DNA of 64,000 nucleotides from Nipponacmea schrenckii (Eukaryota > Mollusca > Gastropoda > Lottiidae), in assembly GCA_030562195.1 (NCBI GenBank), contig CM060200.1:14012001-14076000 (forward strand). The letters run 5' to 3'. Shown here in pieces: positions 24,164-35,827 of the stretch. Under the pieces are notes generated by a model, which had not been told where the DNA came from, made no database searches, and worked only from the letters and a program-made list of their open reading frames with translations. Position 1 is the stretch's first letter, and the number at the start of each line of letters is the position of its first letter. The translations under genes were made by a program, and so were the position numbers.

Positions 24164-27100
24164 CTAGAATTGCTTACAATTATGAACGTATTTCGAGAGC
24201 CTTAAAATATTATGTAGGCTAAATTTGCAATTACCTACATCTAGACAATATATTGAATATCATTTGACCTAGTTTTCAAAGTCATAAAATAATTAGGTCA
24301 CACCTTCCGTAACGGTTAATGATGGCGAAAATATGAAAATTATCAATTTTTGCTGTATTTAAGTACACTTATCTCTATGAATTTTTTAAGTAAGCCAAAT
24401 TAAAAAATATCTACTCGTAGACAATATATTGAATATTATTTGACCTAATTTTCAAGGTCATAGATTAAGTGGGTCACACCTTCCGTAGCCGTTAAAGTGA
24501 CCTAATTTTGAAAAAATCGAAATTTAAATAATTCGAAAGAAAATACGAAATTTGAAAATCGGTCTCCAAGAAAAGGTAGATAATGATCCATTGTATCTAT
24601 GTGCTAAATTTCATCAAAATCGGTCTATCAGTAGTGTCTGAATTTCGGATTTAAGAATTGTAACAAAAATTCAAAATGGCAGCCGATATGGCAGCTTGAC
24701 CTAATTATTTAGGTCAAATCAATTACTATTGACAAGTTATTTATAAAACAGTTTTCACTTTTCACCTAGCATTTATAGACCGGGAAATTACGTAATTACG
24801 TCATTTGAGGCTAAACCGGAAGTGGAATTTTTTTTTTCACATTTTTTCAAAAATTATAAACATACCGCCTATCAACTGGTAAAGTTTCAAAATTTTACCA
24901 TTTATATTAAAGGAGAAATCACGGTCTGAAATTTTTGCCGATGACCCTTGAATATTGAATTGCAAATCGTGGGTAAAATATTTAACCTAATTGCATAAAA
25001 CCTATAATTGTTAGTTGACAAATACATTGAAGTTTTCAAATCTGAAAATCCGGTCAAAATCGAACTGAAAATAAACTTGCTTAAGCAAAAAAACCTATAC
25101 TTCCGGTTCTCACTTCCTGTCAGAGATAGAACTTCCGGTTTTGTTTTATTTGATAATAGAAATCATTCTAAGATCAACTGTAGATTTAGAATTTCTGCAC
25201 CTTTTACCAGTTTGTCTGCAAACTCATCCAAGAATTACAAAAAAAAAAAAAAAACTAGAATTGCTTACAATTATGAACGTATTTCGAGAGCCTTAAAATA
25301 TTATGTAGGCTAAATTTGCAATTACCTACATCTAGACAATATATTGAATATCATTTGACCTAGTTTTCAAAGTCATAAAATAATTAGGTCACACCTTCCG
25401 TAACGGTTAATGATGGCGAAAATATGAAAATTATCAATTTTTGCTGTCTTTAAGTACACTTAACTCTATGAATTTTTTAAGTAAGCCAAATTAAAAAATA
25501 TCTACTTGTAGACAATATATTGAATATTATTTGACCTAATTTTCAAGGTCATAGATTAAGTGGGTCACACCTTCCGTACCCGTTAAAGTGACCTAATTTT
25601 GAAAAAATCGAAATTTAAATAATTCGAAAGAAAATACGAAATTCGAAAATCGGTCTCCAAGAAAAGGTAGATAATGATCCATTGTATCTATGTGCTAAAT
25701 TTCATCAAAATCGGTCTATCAGTAGTGTCTGAATTTCGGATTTAAGAATTGTAACGAAAATTCAAAATGGCGGCCGATATGGCAGCTTGACCTAATTATT
25801 TAGGTCAAATCAATTACTATTGACAAGTTATTTATAAAACAGTTTTCACTTTTCACCTAGCAGTTATAGACCGGAAGTTACGTAATTACGTCATTTGAGG
25901 CTAAAACCCGGGAAATGGAATTTTTATTTTCACATTTTTTCAAAAATTATAAACATATCGCCTATCAACTGGTAAAGTTTCAAAATTTTTCCATTTATAT
26001 TAAAGGAGAAATCACGGTCTGAAATTTTTGCCGATGACCCTTGAATATTGAATTGCAAATCGTGGGTAAAATATTTAGCCTAATTGCATAAAACCTATAA
26101 TTGTTAGTTGACAAATACATTGAAGTTTTCAAATCTGAAAATCCGGTCAAAATCGAACTGAAAATAAACTTGCTAAAGCAAAAAAACCTGAACTTCCGGT
26201 TCTCACTTCCTGTCAGAGATAGAACTTCCGGTTTTGTTTTATTTGATAATAGAAATCATTCTAAGATCAACTGTAGATTTAGAATTTCTGCACCTTTTAC
26301 CAGTTTGTCTGCAAACTCATCCAAGAATTACAAAAAAAAAAAAAAAAAAAAAAAAATAGAATTGCTTACAATTATGAACGTATTTCGAGAGCCTTAAAAT
26401 ATTATATAGGCTAAAGTTGCAATTACCTACATCTAGACAATATATTGAATATCATTTGACCTAGTTTTCAAAGTCATAAAATAATTAGGTCACACCTTCC
26501 GTAACGGTTAATGATGGCGAAAATATGAAAATTATCAATTTTTGCTGTATTTAAGTACACTTATCTCTATGAATTTTTTAAGTAAGCCAAATTAAAAAAT
26601 ATCTACTCGTAGACAATATATTGAATATTATTTGACCTAATTTTCAAGGTCATAGATTAAGTGGGTCACACCTTCCGTACCCGTTAAAGTGACCTAATTT
26701 TGAAAAAATCGAAATTTAAATAATTCGAAAGAAAATACGAAATTTGAAAATCGGTCTCCAAGAAAAGGTAGATAATGTTCCATTGTATCTATGTGCTAAA
26801 TTTCATCAAAATCGGTCTATCAGTAGTGTCTGAATTTCGGATTTAAGAATTGTAACGAAAATTCAAAATGGCGGCCGATATGGCAGCTTGACCTAATTAT
26901 TTAGGTCAAATCAATTACTATTGACAAGTTATTTATAAAACAGTTTTCACTTTTCACCTAGCAGTTATAGACCGGAAGTTACGTAATTACGTCATTTGAG
27001 GCTAAACCGGAAGTGGAATTTTTTTTTCACATTTTTTCAAAAATTATAAACATATCGCCTATCAACTGGTAAAGTTTCAAAATTTTACCATTTATATTAA

Positions 27101-27555
27101 AGGAGAAATCACGGTCTGAAATTTTTGCCGATGACCCTTGAATATTGAATTGCAAATCGTGGGTAAAATATTTAACCTAATTGCATAAAACCTATAATTG
27201 TTAGTTGACAAATACATTGAAGTTTTCAAATCTGAAAATCCGGTCAAAATCGAACTGAAAATAAACTTGCTAAAGCAAAAAAACCTGAACTTCCGGTTCT
27301 CACTTCCTGTCAGAGATAGAACTTCCGGTTTTGTTTTATTTGATAATAGAAATCATTCTAAGATCAACTGTAGATTTAGAATTTCTGCACCTTTTATCAG
27401 TTTGTCTGCAAACTCATCCAAGAATTACAAAAAAAAAAAAAAAAAAAAAAATAAAATAATCCGAACGATTACAATACGTTTTCGACAAAGTCGAAATACG
27501 TAATAAAATAATCCGAACGATTACAATACGTTTTCGCCAAAGTCGAAATACGTAA
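24164..27555 (-). mobile_element. Head-to-tail array of three Helitron-like family A elements
   Basis: Three copies of ~1.1 kb start at 24,164, 25,255 and 26,357 (the last has ATAG in place of CTAG). The first two end in the internal A-tract and pass directly into the next copy. Only the third continues into the terminal hairpin block, which is itself present twice (27,452-27,555). The copies are nearly identical. Each contains the same small frame ([20 protein letters not shown]) in non-coding sequence. A head-to-tail arrangement with one shared terminus fits rolling-circle concatemers or later unequal exchange. Confidence 0.75.
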
Positions 27556-27558
27556 AAA

Positions 27559-29018
27559 CTAGAACTGTGAACAGCTCCGAGCGTGGCAACTGTGCGTTAT
27601 CCCATGGATTTCGAACATTTTGAAACTTCTAACCTGCTAGCTTTCAATTCCGGTACTTTTCAGCCTACAATTGTAAGCGTAAACTTTCCGCTATATAGGC
27701 AATTTTTTCTACTATAAGTTTCTACTATCAGTTCCTTATTAGATTTTTGTACATGTCTAAGATTTCGGTAGGATATTTACATAAATTCCAAACTAAAATT
27801 TAAGTAGGTAGTAAGATGTCAATTTGTCATGAAATTTAAACTCTCTATATTCAAATTTAAACATTATTTTGTAACTTTGGTTGTAATTAACATAGAGAGA
27901 AAATTCAAGCTATGTGATAATTTGCTAATTCACAGCTTTATAAAGAGATATTTTTTGAATTTGTATGCAAAAATTTTACAAAAAAATAAATAAATTTTAT
28001 TAGCAATTGGAATTTTTTTCTTCTCGAGGGATGCAAATTATTTTGTATAGCTAATGTACTGTTTTTGCTTACATTCTTGAATTACACGGGATGTAGGGTC
28101 GCCTGAAATGAGATAAAAAAAAAAGGAAGTCCCCACGCCCAAACCGGAAGTGATCAAAAAATTTTGATGATATATTTTTAATTGTGTTGCGTATCTATCT
28201 ATATCCTGTAAATTTCAGATCGATCCGAACATTAGAGCCCGAAAGTGTAACATAACCTTCCAAAATTGCAAAATAGTCAGATTTCGGTGGGCTATAAAAC
28301 CGGAAGTTAATATTTGTCATGCAATATCAGCACATCTATAGACAGCTGAGGTCAATGACATTCTACATCTCAAATGTCAAGGTCATTTAAGGTCAAGGTC
28401 ACGAGATATAGAGTTTTAAATTTTCGAAAAATTCGAACGGGCATAAAAAAAATTCAAATTCGAAAATCAAAATTCTGTTCCCAACATTTTTTAGACAAAG
28501 TATCAAGGTTTCGATAAACACCAAAATCATAAAAATCGGTTTATAATTGGCGGACTTATTAAATTTTTAAGAAAATGTGCAACTTTTGAAAACTGCGCAT
28601 GTGCAACATTCAATTTAATTTTCATCTCAGGGGATTAATATCATTTAGTATAGCTAAAATATACTGATTTTGTTTAGAATCTTGAATTACATCGGAAGCA
28701 GGGTCGCCCGACATGAGACGAAAAAACCGGAAGTCCCCACGCTCAAACCGGAAGTGATCAAAAAATTTTGATGATGTAGTTTTAATTGCGCTGTCTATCT
28801 ATCTATATCCTGTAAATTTCAGACCGATGCGACTATTAGGACCCGAGCTAGCTTGAAATCTTATTTGCATATTATGCAATTAGCCACTTTCGGTTTAGCG
28901 AAAATTTCATGTTAGATATTCATTTTTGATTCCAGCCCATATAAAAACCATTGGTGAAAACAGAAATAGTCTATCTTTTTCCGATTGGGCTAGCGAGCTT
29001 CCCAAAAAAAAAAAAAAA
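27559..29018 (-). mobile_element. Helitron-like family B element, copy 1
   Basis: It starts A|CTAGAACTGTGAACAGCTC on the plus strand (hairpin CTGT-GA-ACAG), has the same A|CTAG boundary as family A, and runs to an A-tract near 29,005. The body has several ACCGGAAGT motifs and no coding frame. The next copy begins directly after the A-tract. Confidence 0.65.
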
Positions 29019-30552
29019 CTAGAACTGTGAACAGCTCCGAGCGTGGCAACTATGCGTTATCCCATGGATTTCGAACATTTTGAAACTTCTAACCTGCTAG
29101 CTTTCAATTCCGGTACTTTTCAGCCTACAATTGTAAGCGTAAACTTTCCGCTATATAGGCAATTTTTTCTACTATAAGTTTCTACTATCAGTCCCTTATT
29201 AGATTTTTGTACATGTCTAAGATTTCGGTAGGATATTTACATAAATTGCAAACCAAAATTTAAGTAGGTAGTAAGATGACAATTTGTCATGAAATTTAAA
29301 CTCTCTATATTCAAATTTAAACATTATTTTGTAATTTTGGTTGTAATTAACATAGAGAGAAAATTCAAACTATGTGATAATTTGCTAATTCCCAGCTTTA
29401 TAAAGAGATATTTTTTGAATTTGTATGCAAAAATTTTACAAAAAATAAATAAATTTTATTAGGGTTAGCAGATTATATCATTAGATTAGTTTACTCTTTG
29501 GCCACCTGTGTGCGTTGAACCGTGACTAATGTGGTCAATAGTTCATCTGTGTTTTATAATACTTCTATGTCTGCTATTTCACATGACTGTATTTGACATT
29601 TTTTTTATAAAATCATTTCTATTTAAGATACGAACAATATTCGAACTGATCAATGACAAGCGAATCTACTTCTTTAACTTGATGTATGTTTTGAATTTGA
29701 ATGGAAATATTTTGCCAAAAAAAAAAAAAAAAAATTCGGGTGTAAGAAATTACATAATCAGATTAATTTGTTTCCCAGCTCAGTGATTTGACAAGTAGGT
29801 GTGAAAATTTAAACCACCAGTTTTATTGACATGTTATATAACAGGCTTTAACACCCTGACTGATCAATTTGAAACAGATTTTATGAAATAAAAAACCCAA
29901 AATTGGTATTTATTTTGTTAATTTATCTAAAATTAATGCTTGAATTTTCATGGTAAAACGACCATGTCGCATATCATTTAAGATAAGGGAGCAAGGTTTT
30001 GATAGATACCAAAATCATACAAATCAGATAATAAATGACGGACTAATTAAATTTTAAAGAAAATTTGCCATTCTCGGAAAAATGGCGCATGCGCAACTAG
30101 CAATTAGAATGTTTTTCTTCTCGAGGGATGCAAATTATTTTGTATAGCTAATATATACTATTTTTGCTTACATTCTTGAATTACACGGGATGTAGGGTGG
30201 CCTGAAATGAGATAAAAAACCGGAGGTCCCCACGCCCAAACCGGAAGTGATCAAAAAATTTTGATGATATATTTTTAATTGTGTTGCGTATCTATCTATA
30301 TCCTGTAAATTTCAGATCGATCCGAACATTAGAGCCCGTAAGTGTAACATAACCGTCCAAAATTGCAAAATAGTCAGATTTCGGTGGGCTATAAAACCGG
30401 AAGTTAATATTTGTCATGCAATATCAGCACATCTATAGACAGCTGAGGTCAAGGACATTCTACATCTCAAATGTCAAGGTCATTGAAGGTCAAGGTCACG
30501 AGATATAGAGTTTTAAATTTTCGAAAAATTCGAACGGGCATAAAAAAAATTC

Positions 30553-30597
<45 letters not shown>

Positions 30598-30706
30598 GAA
30601 CGAAAACAAAGCGTGACAAATTTTATTTGCCACGCAAAAAAAAAAAAAAAAATAATAATCCGAACGAAAACAAAGCGTGACAAATTTTATTTGCCACGCA
30701 ATAAAA
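29019..30706 (-). mobile_element. Helitron-like family B element, copy 2, interrupted
   Basis: It matches copy 1 from CTAGAACTGTGAACAGC to about 29,464 (TTTTATTAG) and again from about 30,097 (CAATTAGAATG), so ~630 bp is inserted. After the A-tract come two copies of a terminal block, AATCCGAACGAAAACAAAGC then GTGACAAATTTTATTTGCCA CGC, a hairpin with arms GCGTGACAAAT / ATTTGCCACGC. It has the same organisation as the family A end, with a different sequence. Confidence 0.65.
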
Positions 30707-30970
30707 CTAGAACCGTTAGACGGTACCAAGGCAGTGCGCGTCCCTTCTATTGCATGGGTGAAACGTTGCATTTATAATATCCAATTCCATAATAATAACT
30801 AGACCTGTTTGTAACAATTGTGCAGCTTCCGAGATATTTAGAATTTGTAATATCTCCTGGCTGTCATTTAAAATAGAACGTAACCACGCCTACTCAGTAT
30901 AATGACTTGTTTTGATTGGTTGCGATACTTAAACTGGAAATGTCAAAATTTGTCTTGACCAAACGATAAG
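30707..30970 (-). mobile_element. Two truncated Helitron-like ends (families D and E)
   Basis: CTAGAACCGTTAGACGGTAC starts at 30,707 (hairpin CCGT-TAG-ACGG) and CTAGACCTGTTTGTAACAAT at 30,799. Both are preceded by A like the other families. Only short stretches of each remain before the DNA transposon. Confidence 0.5.
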
Positions 30971-30975
30971 AAATT
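30970..30975. repeat. Target-site duplication GAAATT, left
   Basis: Matches 37,406-37,411 exactly. Confidence 0.85.
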
Positions 30976-31102
30976 TACGGTGGCTGATTTAGGACACACA
31001 CGCAATTTTTTTTTAAGTCAGAATTCTGAGATAATATGTCGATCGCCCGAGATAATTAAGTCCGGATCCTGAGATAAATCTCGATCGACTGACTATGTCG
31101 GG
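30976..31102 (+). repeat. Left terminal inverted repeat, 127 bp
   Basis: Identical to the complement of 37,279-37,405. It contains GTC..(C)CTGAGATAA motifs spaced about 21-22 bp, which continue inside the element to ~31,190. It probably also holds the transposase promoter, since the ATG is 111 bp further in. Confidence 0.92.
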
Positions 31103-31213
31103 AACCTGAAATAAATTTAAACGCCTAATGTTGTCGGACGCCCGAGATAATTAAGTCGGGCGCCTGAGATATTAATGTCCAACACCTGTTTTTGTCTGAG
31201 TTAAATATCGAAC

Positions 31214-34200
31214 ATGGACGAAATAGTACGCTTATGTTTTGGACTTGGCTTTACACAAAGGGAAATGCTGCATGTAATACGAGAAAGTACTGGAATTATT
31301 TTATCTGACAGGCAACTAAGACGAGTTTTACGTCAAAACTACCTGTATCGTTCTAAGCACCAATCCGATATAGTTGATGTTGCGCAATTTATTAACGAAA
31401 ACATCAATGGCTCTGGATGTAATTTGGGATATCGATTGATGCATTTTAAATGTAAGCTTGCTGGTTATGTGATTAGCAGGAATAACGTCCGACTTATTCA
31501 AGGCATATTAGATCATGAAGGTGTGGAAAGACGCAGAAGAAGGCGGCTTGTACGTAGAAGGTATTTCTCTAGAGGACCTAATCACGTGTGGCATTTTGAT
31601 TCGTATGACAAGTTAACTCCATATGGTATTCCAATAAATGGCTGCATTGATGGATTTTCGAGATCGATTATCTGGTTAGAAGCTAATCATACTGCAAGTG
31701 ATCCTAAAGTAGTTGGGGGTTATTTTGTCCAATCTATTGAAAAGCATGGTGGCATTCCTATGTATATGAGAGCAGATAAAGGTACAGAAAATACAGTCGT
31801 TTGCGATATTTTTACAGTTGCACAGGAATTAATAACAGGCAGCAGAGACGAAGCTTCAAAAAGGTTCATTTATGGTAAATCCACAGGGAACCAGCGCATA
31901 GAAAGATGGTGGAGTTTCCTAAGAAGAAGCCACATGGACTTCTGGATACAGTTTTTTCACAATATAAAAGAAGATGGGAATTTCAGCGGAAGTAAAATTG
32001 ACAAGGACCTTATACGTTTTGTGTTTTTAGATATGATTCAGGTCAGTTTATAAGGCAGTAGATTTACAGGGATGACTAAACCTCAAAATCCCATCTGGTC
32101 CCGTTCTGTAGGTCCGTCGGTCTGTCCACAATTAGCTTGTTAACACTCTACATGGTGGAGTTCTTGTCGGATTTTAGCGAAACTTGGTATATTTTTTATT
32201 ACCACCGAAAGACGAACCCTATCGATATTGGTGCGATTCCGAAAATACATTCATGGAATTATGAATCTCTTAGACTTTGAATTGTTAAATTTTCAGCTTG
32301 TTAACACTGTCAAGGGTGGAGTTCTTAAAATATTTTAACGAAACTTGGGACACTTGTTTATCACAACCTGAAGAAGAACCCAATTGTTTTTGGTCCGATT
32401 CCGAAAACAATTCCTGGAGTTCTTGACGAATTTTAACAAAACTTTGTATATTTGTTCATCACCACCCACGGAAGAATCCTTTTGATTTCGGTCCGATTCC
32501 GAAAAATAATTCTTGGAAGTTTCGAGTTTGATTTCAAAACGCGTTAAATTTTCAACTCTCACATTAAACCTTATTATTCACAGCCTTCTGTGAAACAAAG
32601 CTAATTGTGGGCATATGTTACCTTGCCTAGCAAGCTATCTTTAATTTTCATACAGTTTTATTGATGGACTTCAAACATTAATTTATTAGTGACAGGGTCA
32701 TTCCAAGATTTGACACATGACCGATTTAGATTTTGATGAAACTCAAAACTATATTATATTTATAGGAAGAAATGTTAAATAATATTTGTTATATTTTTAG
32801 TTGTTTTTTTAATATTTACTTTTAAAAATTGAAGGGTCAACGAGGACAAATCCGAGAAATACTGAACCACCATGTTTGACTGTAAATATTGTGAAAACAG
32901 AATTAGATAAAAGTCTGAATTTTCAGGAATAAAGTGAATCCTATCAAATCCATTTATTGATGTTTTTATTGTGATATTTAAATGTTCTAAATATTTTCCT
33001 AAATTCAGATTTTTTATCTTATTAAGTTTTAAAAATATCTGATATCAAGCATGGTGTAACATCATATTTCAGACTTCTATTTGACCCTTCCATTTTTAAA
33101 AGTCTATATTTTATAAAATACGAAATTATACCAATTATTTTCTACACACCTTCCTCAGATACTCTAAATATAATATAGCTTAATGTCAAAATTAAAAATT
33201 TTAACAACATGTGGAATTCGTTATAGGCATTCCAGAACATTTTTCAAAATTTCTGCACATTAAACCGTGGGTTGTCTAATGCCCTTTTATTCCTTTTAAT
33301 TTATGACGTCTATTGTAAGTTTTACTCATAAAAATGCATAAAATTTACCATCGATGTCATAAATAAACATACATGTACTTACAGGACAAAACAGACCATA
33401 TGGCTTAGCCTACAGACGTTTTAAAAGTGTTCTGGAATGCTTGAAACGAGCTCTGTATAATGTGTAAAATTTTGATTTTTGCCTTTAAACTCCATTTAAG
33501 TTTCAGCATAATTTGAATATGTCAAGTGCCAGTTGTTAAAATATTTGATTTTCGTTGGAATGACCCGACAGTCTTCTGTGTAACAAAAATAAATGTGGAC
33601 GTATGTTCCCTTGCAAAGCAAGGCACCTTCTGTTTTGTGGCTGATCGCAACATATTAATACAAAATATTTTTCACGAACATGGCAAATTAATTCTTTAAT
33701 TGCAAAGTACATGTAGCCCCAGTTTACGGTACTCATTTCTAGCTGGAAGATGACTGTTTCCATGTATGAAGGCAGCCTTTCAAAGAAAAAAACGGTTACT
33801 CGTTTGACGCAAAATTGAAAGCTTTTTTACAATTTCAACGGTGACAACTTAAAATCATCCTTTTAAAATAAAAAAACAGCTCATTTATTAAGTTTCTTTT
33901 TAAATTTTTGCAGGAAGAATTAGATGACATTGTGTTAATCTGGAATCTTCATCGTATAAGGAGTAATAGATACTATCACCATGCTGTTGGAAAACCATCT
34001 TTAATGTATTCCTCTCCTGAAATCGCAGATGTTCATGATCACATTCAACCGTTATCAGAAGTATTCATGAGGTCATTCCGAGAAGAATGTATTTTCAAAA
34101 CACGAGAAACATATTGTGATGAAAATATATCTGAATTTTGTAACCAAACCATGAACAGGCATCGATTGGAGAAGGCTACGGATCCGGATTCAGGATTAAA

Positions 34201-34243
34201 CATGTACATGTTTCTTCGACAAGAAATAAATCAAATCTTGTAA
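31214..34243 (+). CDS. DDE integrase-type transposase of the IS3EU-like element (2 exons)
   Basis: It cuts and joins the transposon ends. Exon 1 is 31,214-32,041 (276 codons) and exon 2 is 33,914-34,243 (109 residues plus TAA). The intron runs from CAG|GTCAGT to TTTTTGCAG|GAA, phase 0, giving 385 residues. Residues 13-45 (FTQREM...SDRQLRRVLR) look like a helix-turn-helix. An Arg cluster (106-116) precedes the catalytic core: D129 in WHFDSYDKL, D188 in MRADKGTEN, E230 in STGNQRIERWWS. Spacing is D-58-D-41-E, close to the rve/IS3 fold. All three acidic residues are present and the frame is intact, so activity is plausible. No RT, gag or LTR is nearby, so this is not a retroelement integrase. 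Start chosen as the first ATG after the inverted repeat. Confidence 0.88.
32085..32640 (-). mobile_element. Hairpin-ended repeat element inside the transposase intron
   Basis: It has GTCCGTCGGTCTGTCC at one end and GGCATATGTTACCTTGCCTA with GCAAGCTATC at the other. This is the reverse orientation of the element class seen at 12.6, 46.8 and 53.8 kb, with diverged internal repeats around TTCTTG..GATTTTAACGAAACTTGG. Confidence 0.6.
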
Positions 34244-35054
34244 TTTGTATTATTTGTAGATTTCTGCATCAGCGACTCTCGACATCTTAAAGGGCCTTCG
34301 GAGTGACGGAATCTGATCGGCCACTTTCACAGAAGCACTGAAAGGCATTAGTATTTATTTTTTTGTGACACACACACACGGCACCATCGCCAGTCCAATT
34401 CGCTACCGATAGAGTTTTTTTTTCAAAGCCTTTAAAGGGAATGTGAAGCCAAAAATCAAAATGCAACACCGTCTCTGCTATTCCAGATAAAGCTAATGCG
34501 GATGAGCCATATCTCGCAAAAGGGGCCTTTGTTCAATCAAACTCATTTGGCGGGTCCAGGGGAAAACAAGAGTTGGGTTCTGCACATTTGGATTCGTAAG
34601 AGGCTTAAACTATAATTTTAAAGAGATTTTTCCCGTATAACAGTATCCTTTAGACATTATAGACAGATCCGTTAAAGGGGAAGCCTCGACTTATAACATC
34701 TTTCGTCAGTCAGGGCAATGTTTCCTCCCCGGAACATTTTTCAGATTGAAAATCGGACTATTTGCTTGCTTGATATGCGACGTTCAACGTTAGAAATTAT
34801 GACAAATCAACGTTATCAATGGTTATGTCACTTCCACAGTATATTCAAAAGCGCGTAGAAGGCGAGCAAATAGATCGATTTTGAATCGAAAAACTTTTCT
34901 GAACAGAAAATTGCTCTCATTAAACTGACAAAAGATGCTGATAGACAAGGCTTTCCCTTTTTCTGTACTTTCATTTAAATTCAAATGTTTGTCACTTCCG
35001 GCAAAACTTTGATAAGCACACGATCGTCGAAGGATGAATCTAAGCTTTCTTGAG

Positions 35055-35385
35055 TTTACGCGGGTGAGTGTAATCCGCACCGACTGTCGACTCCTTGTGG
35101 AGCTTGTCAAATGCAACTAAATTTTGAAATTTGTTGTCTATGTTTCCTTCTTTTTCTTTAAGAATTATCAGGAGAAATTTCATGAAACTAACATGAACGG
35201 TGGTATTTTATTTTTGTAATTAAATTTAGTTTCGTTGTTTTTGATTTATATTTCTGTTTCTGATTGTTAACTTATGCCTTCTAAATGAGAAAATGTGTTT
35301 GCATAGATTTTAATGTCTCTTTCGACAGCTGAGTGAGTCGACAGCTGAGTGGGAAGGTCGGTGGATTACACTCACCGAAATAACG
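35055..35385. repeat. Inverted repeat pair inside the transposon
   Basis: GGTGAGTGTAATCC with CACCGAC and TGTCGACTC near 35,063-35,094 is complementary, with small gaps, to GAGTCGACAGC..GGTCGGTGGATTACACTCACC near 35,335-35,380. It could be a small nested MITE or a regulatory stem. Confidence 0.5.
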
Positions 35386-35827
35386 ACTAGTATTTGAGAA
35401 AATTCCTTTAACTTTAGCTAAAATCATTCATTGAATACATGTATATCCAAAATATATAGAACAAGATTACAAAAACAATCAAACTGAGTTAAAAAAAAAC
35501 TAATAAATAATAATGATTTTAGACAAATCGAACAAACAAACAAAATCTGTTTACCGAACCTGACGGCATATCACATTAGAACTGTAACCTACAGAAATAA
35601 GGCTAAGACGCCTGAAAGCCTATTTAATAAACTGACAGCTTAAACATACCAAATATCAACATGCATAAACAAACAAAGACTAAAAAACAGCGAAAACTAT
35701 CAGAGATTAGGATAGGCAAAAGAATGCCCATTTCTTTAAATCTGAAAAAAATGTAGCCTGACAAAGAATGAATGGTATCAGACATCTAAGGGTAGACGGG
35801 GAAAGCATGTTGGCACAAAAGTATGAT

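Noticed and set aside
25008..27503. Repeated ~100-residue open frames starting [16 protein letters not shown]
   Set aside because: They lie in the non-coding body of Helitron-like copies, end in the A-tract as poly-Lys, and have no domain. Their conservation reflects copy identity, not coding.
30471..30771. Lys-rich and Phe-rich frames around 30.5 kb
   Set aside because: Products of A-tracts at the end of a Helitron-like element.
31214..34243. Retroviral or LTR-element integrase
   Set aside because: No reverse transcriptase, gag or LTR is present; long inverted repeats, an intron and a 6-bp target duplication indicate a DNA transposon. Polinton also makes 6-bp duplications but has AG ends and many genes, not seen here.
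34823..35116. 97-residue minus-strand frame inside the transposon
   Set aside because: No recognisable motif or splice partners; it overlaps an inverted repeat.
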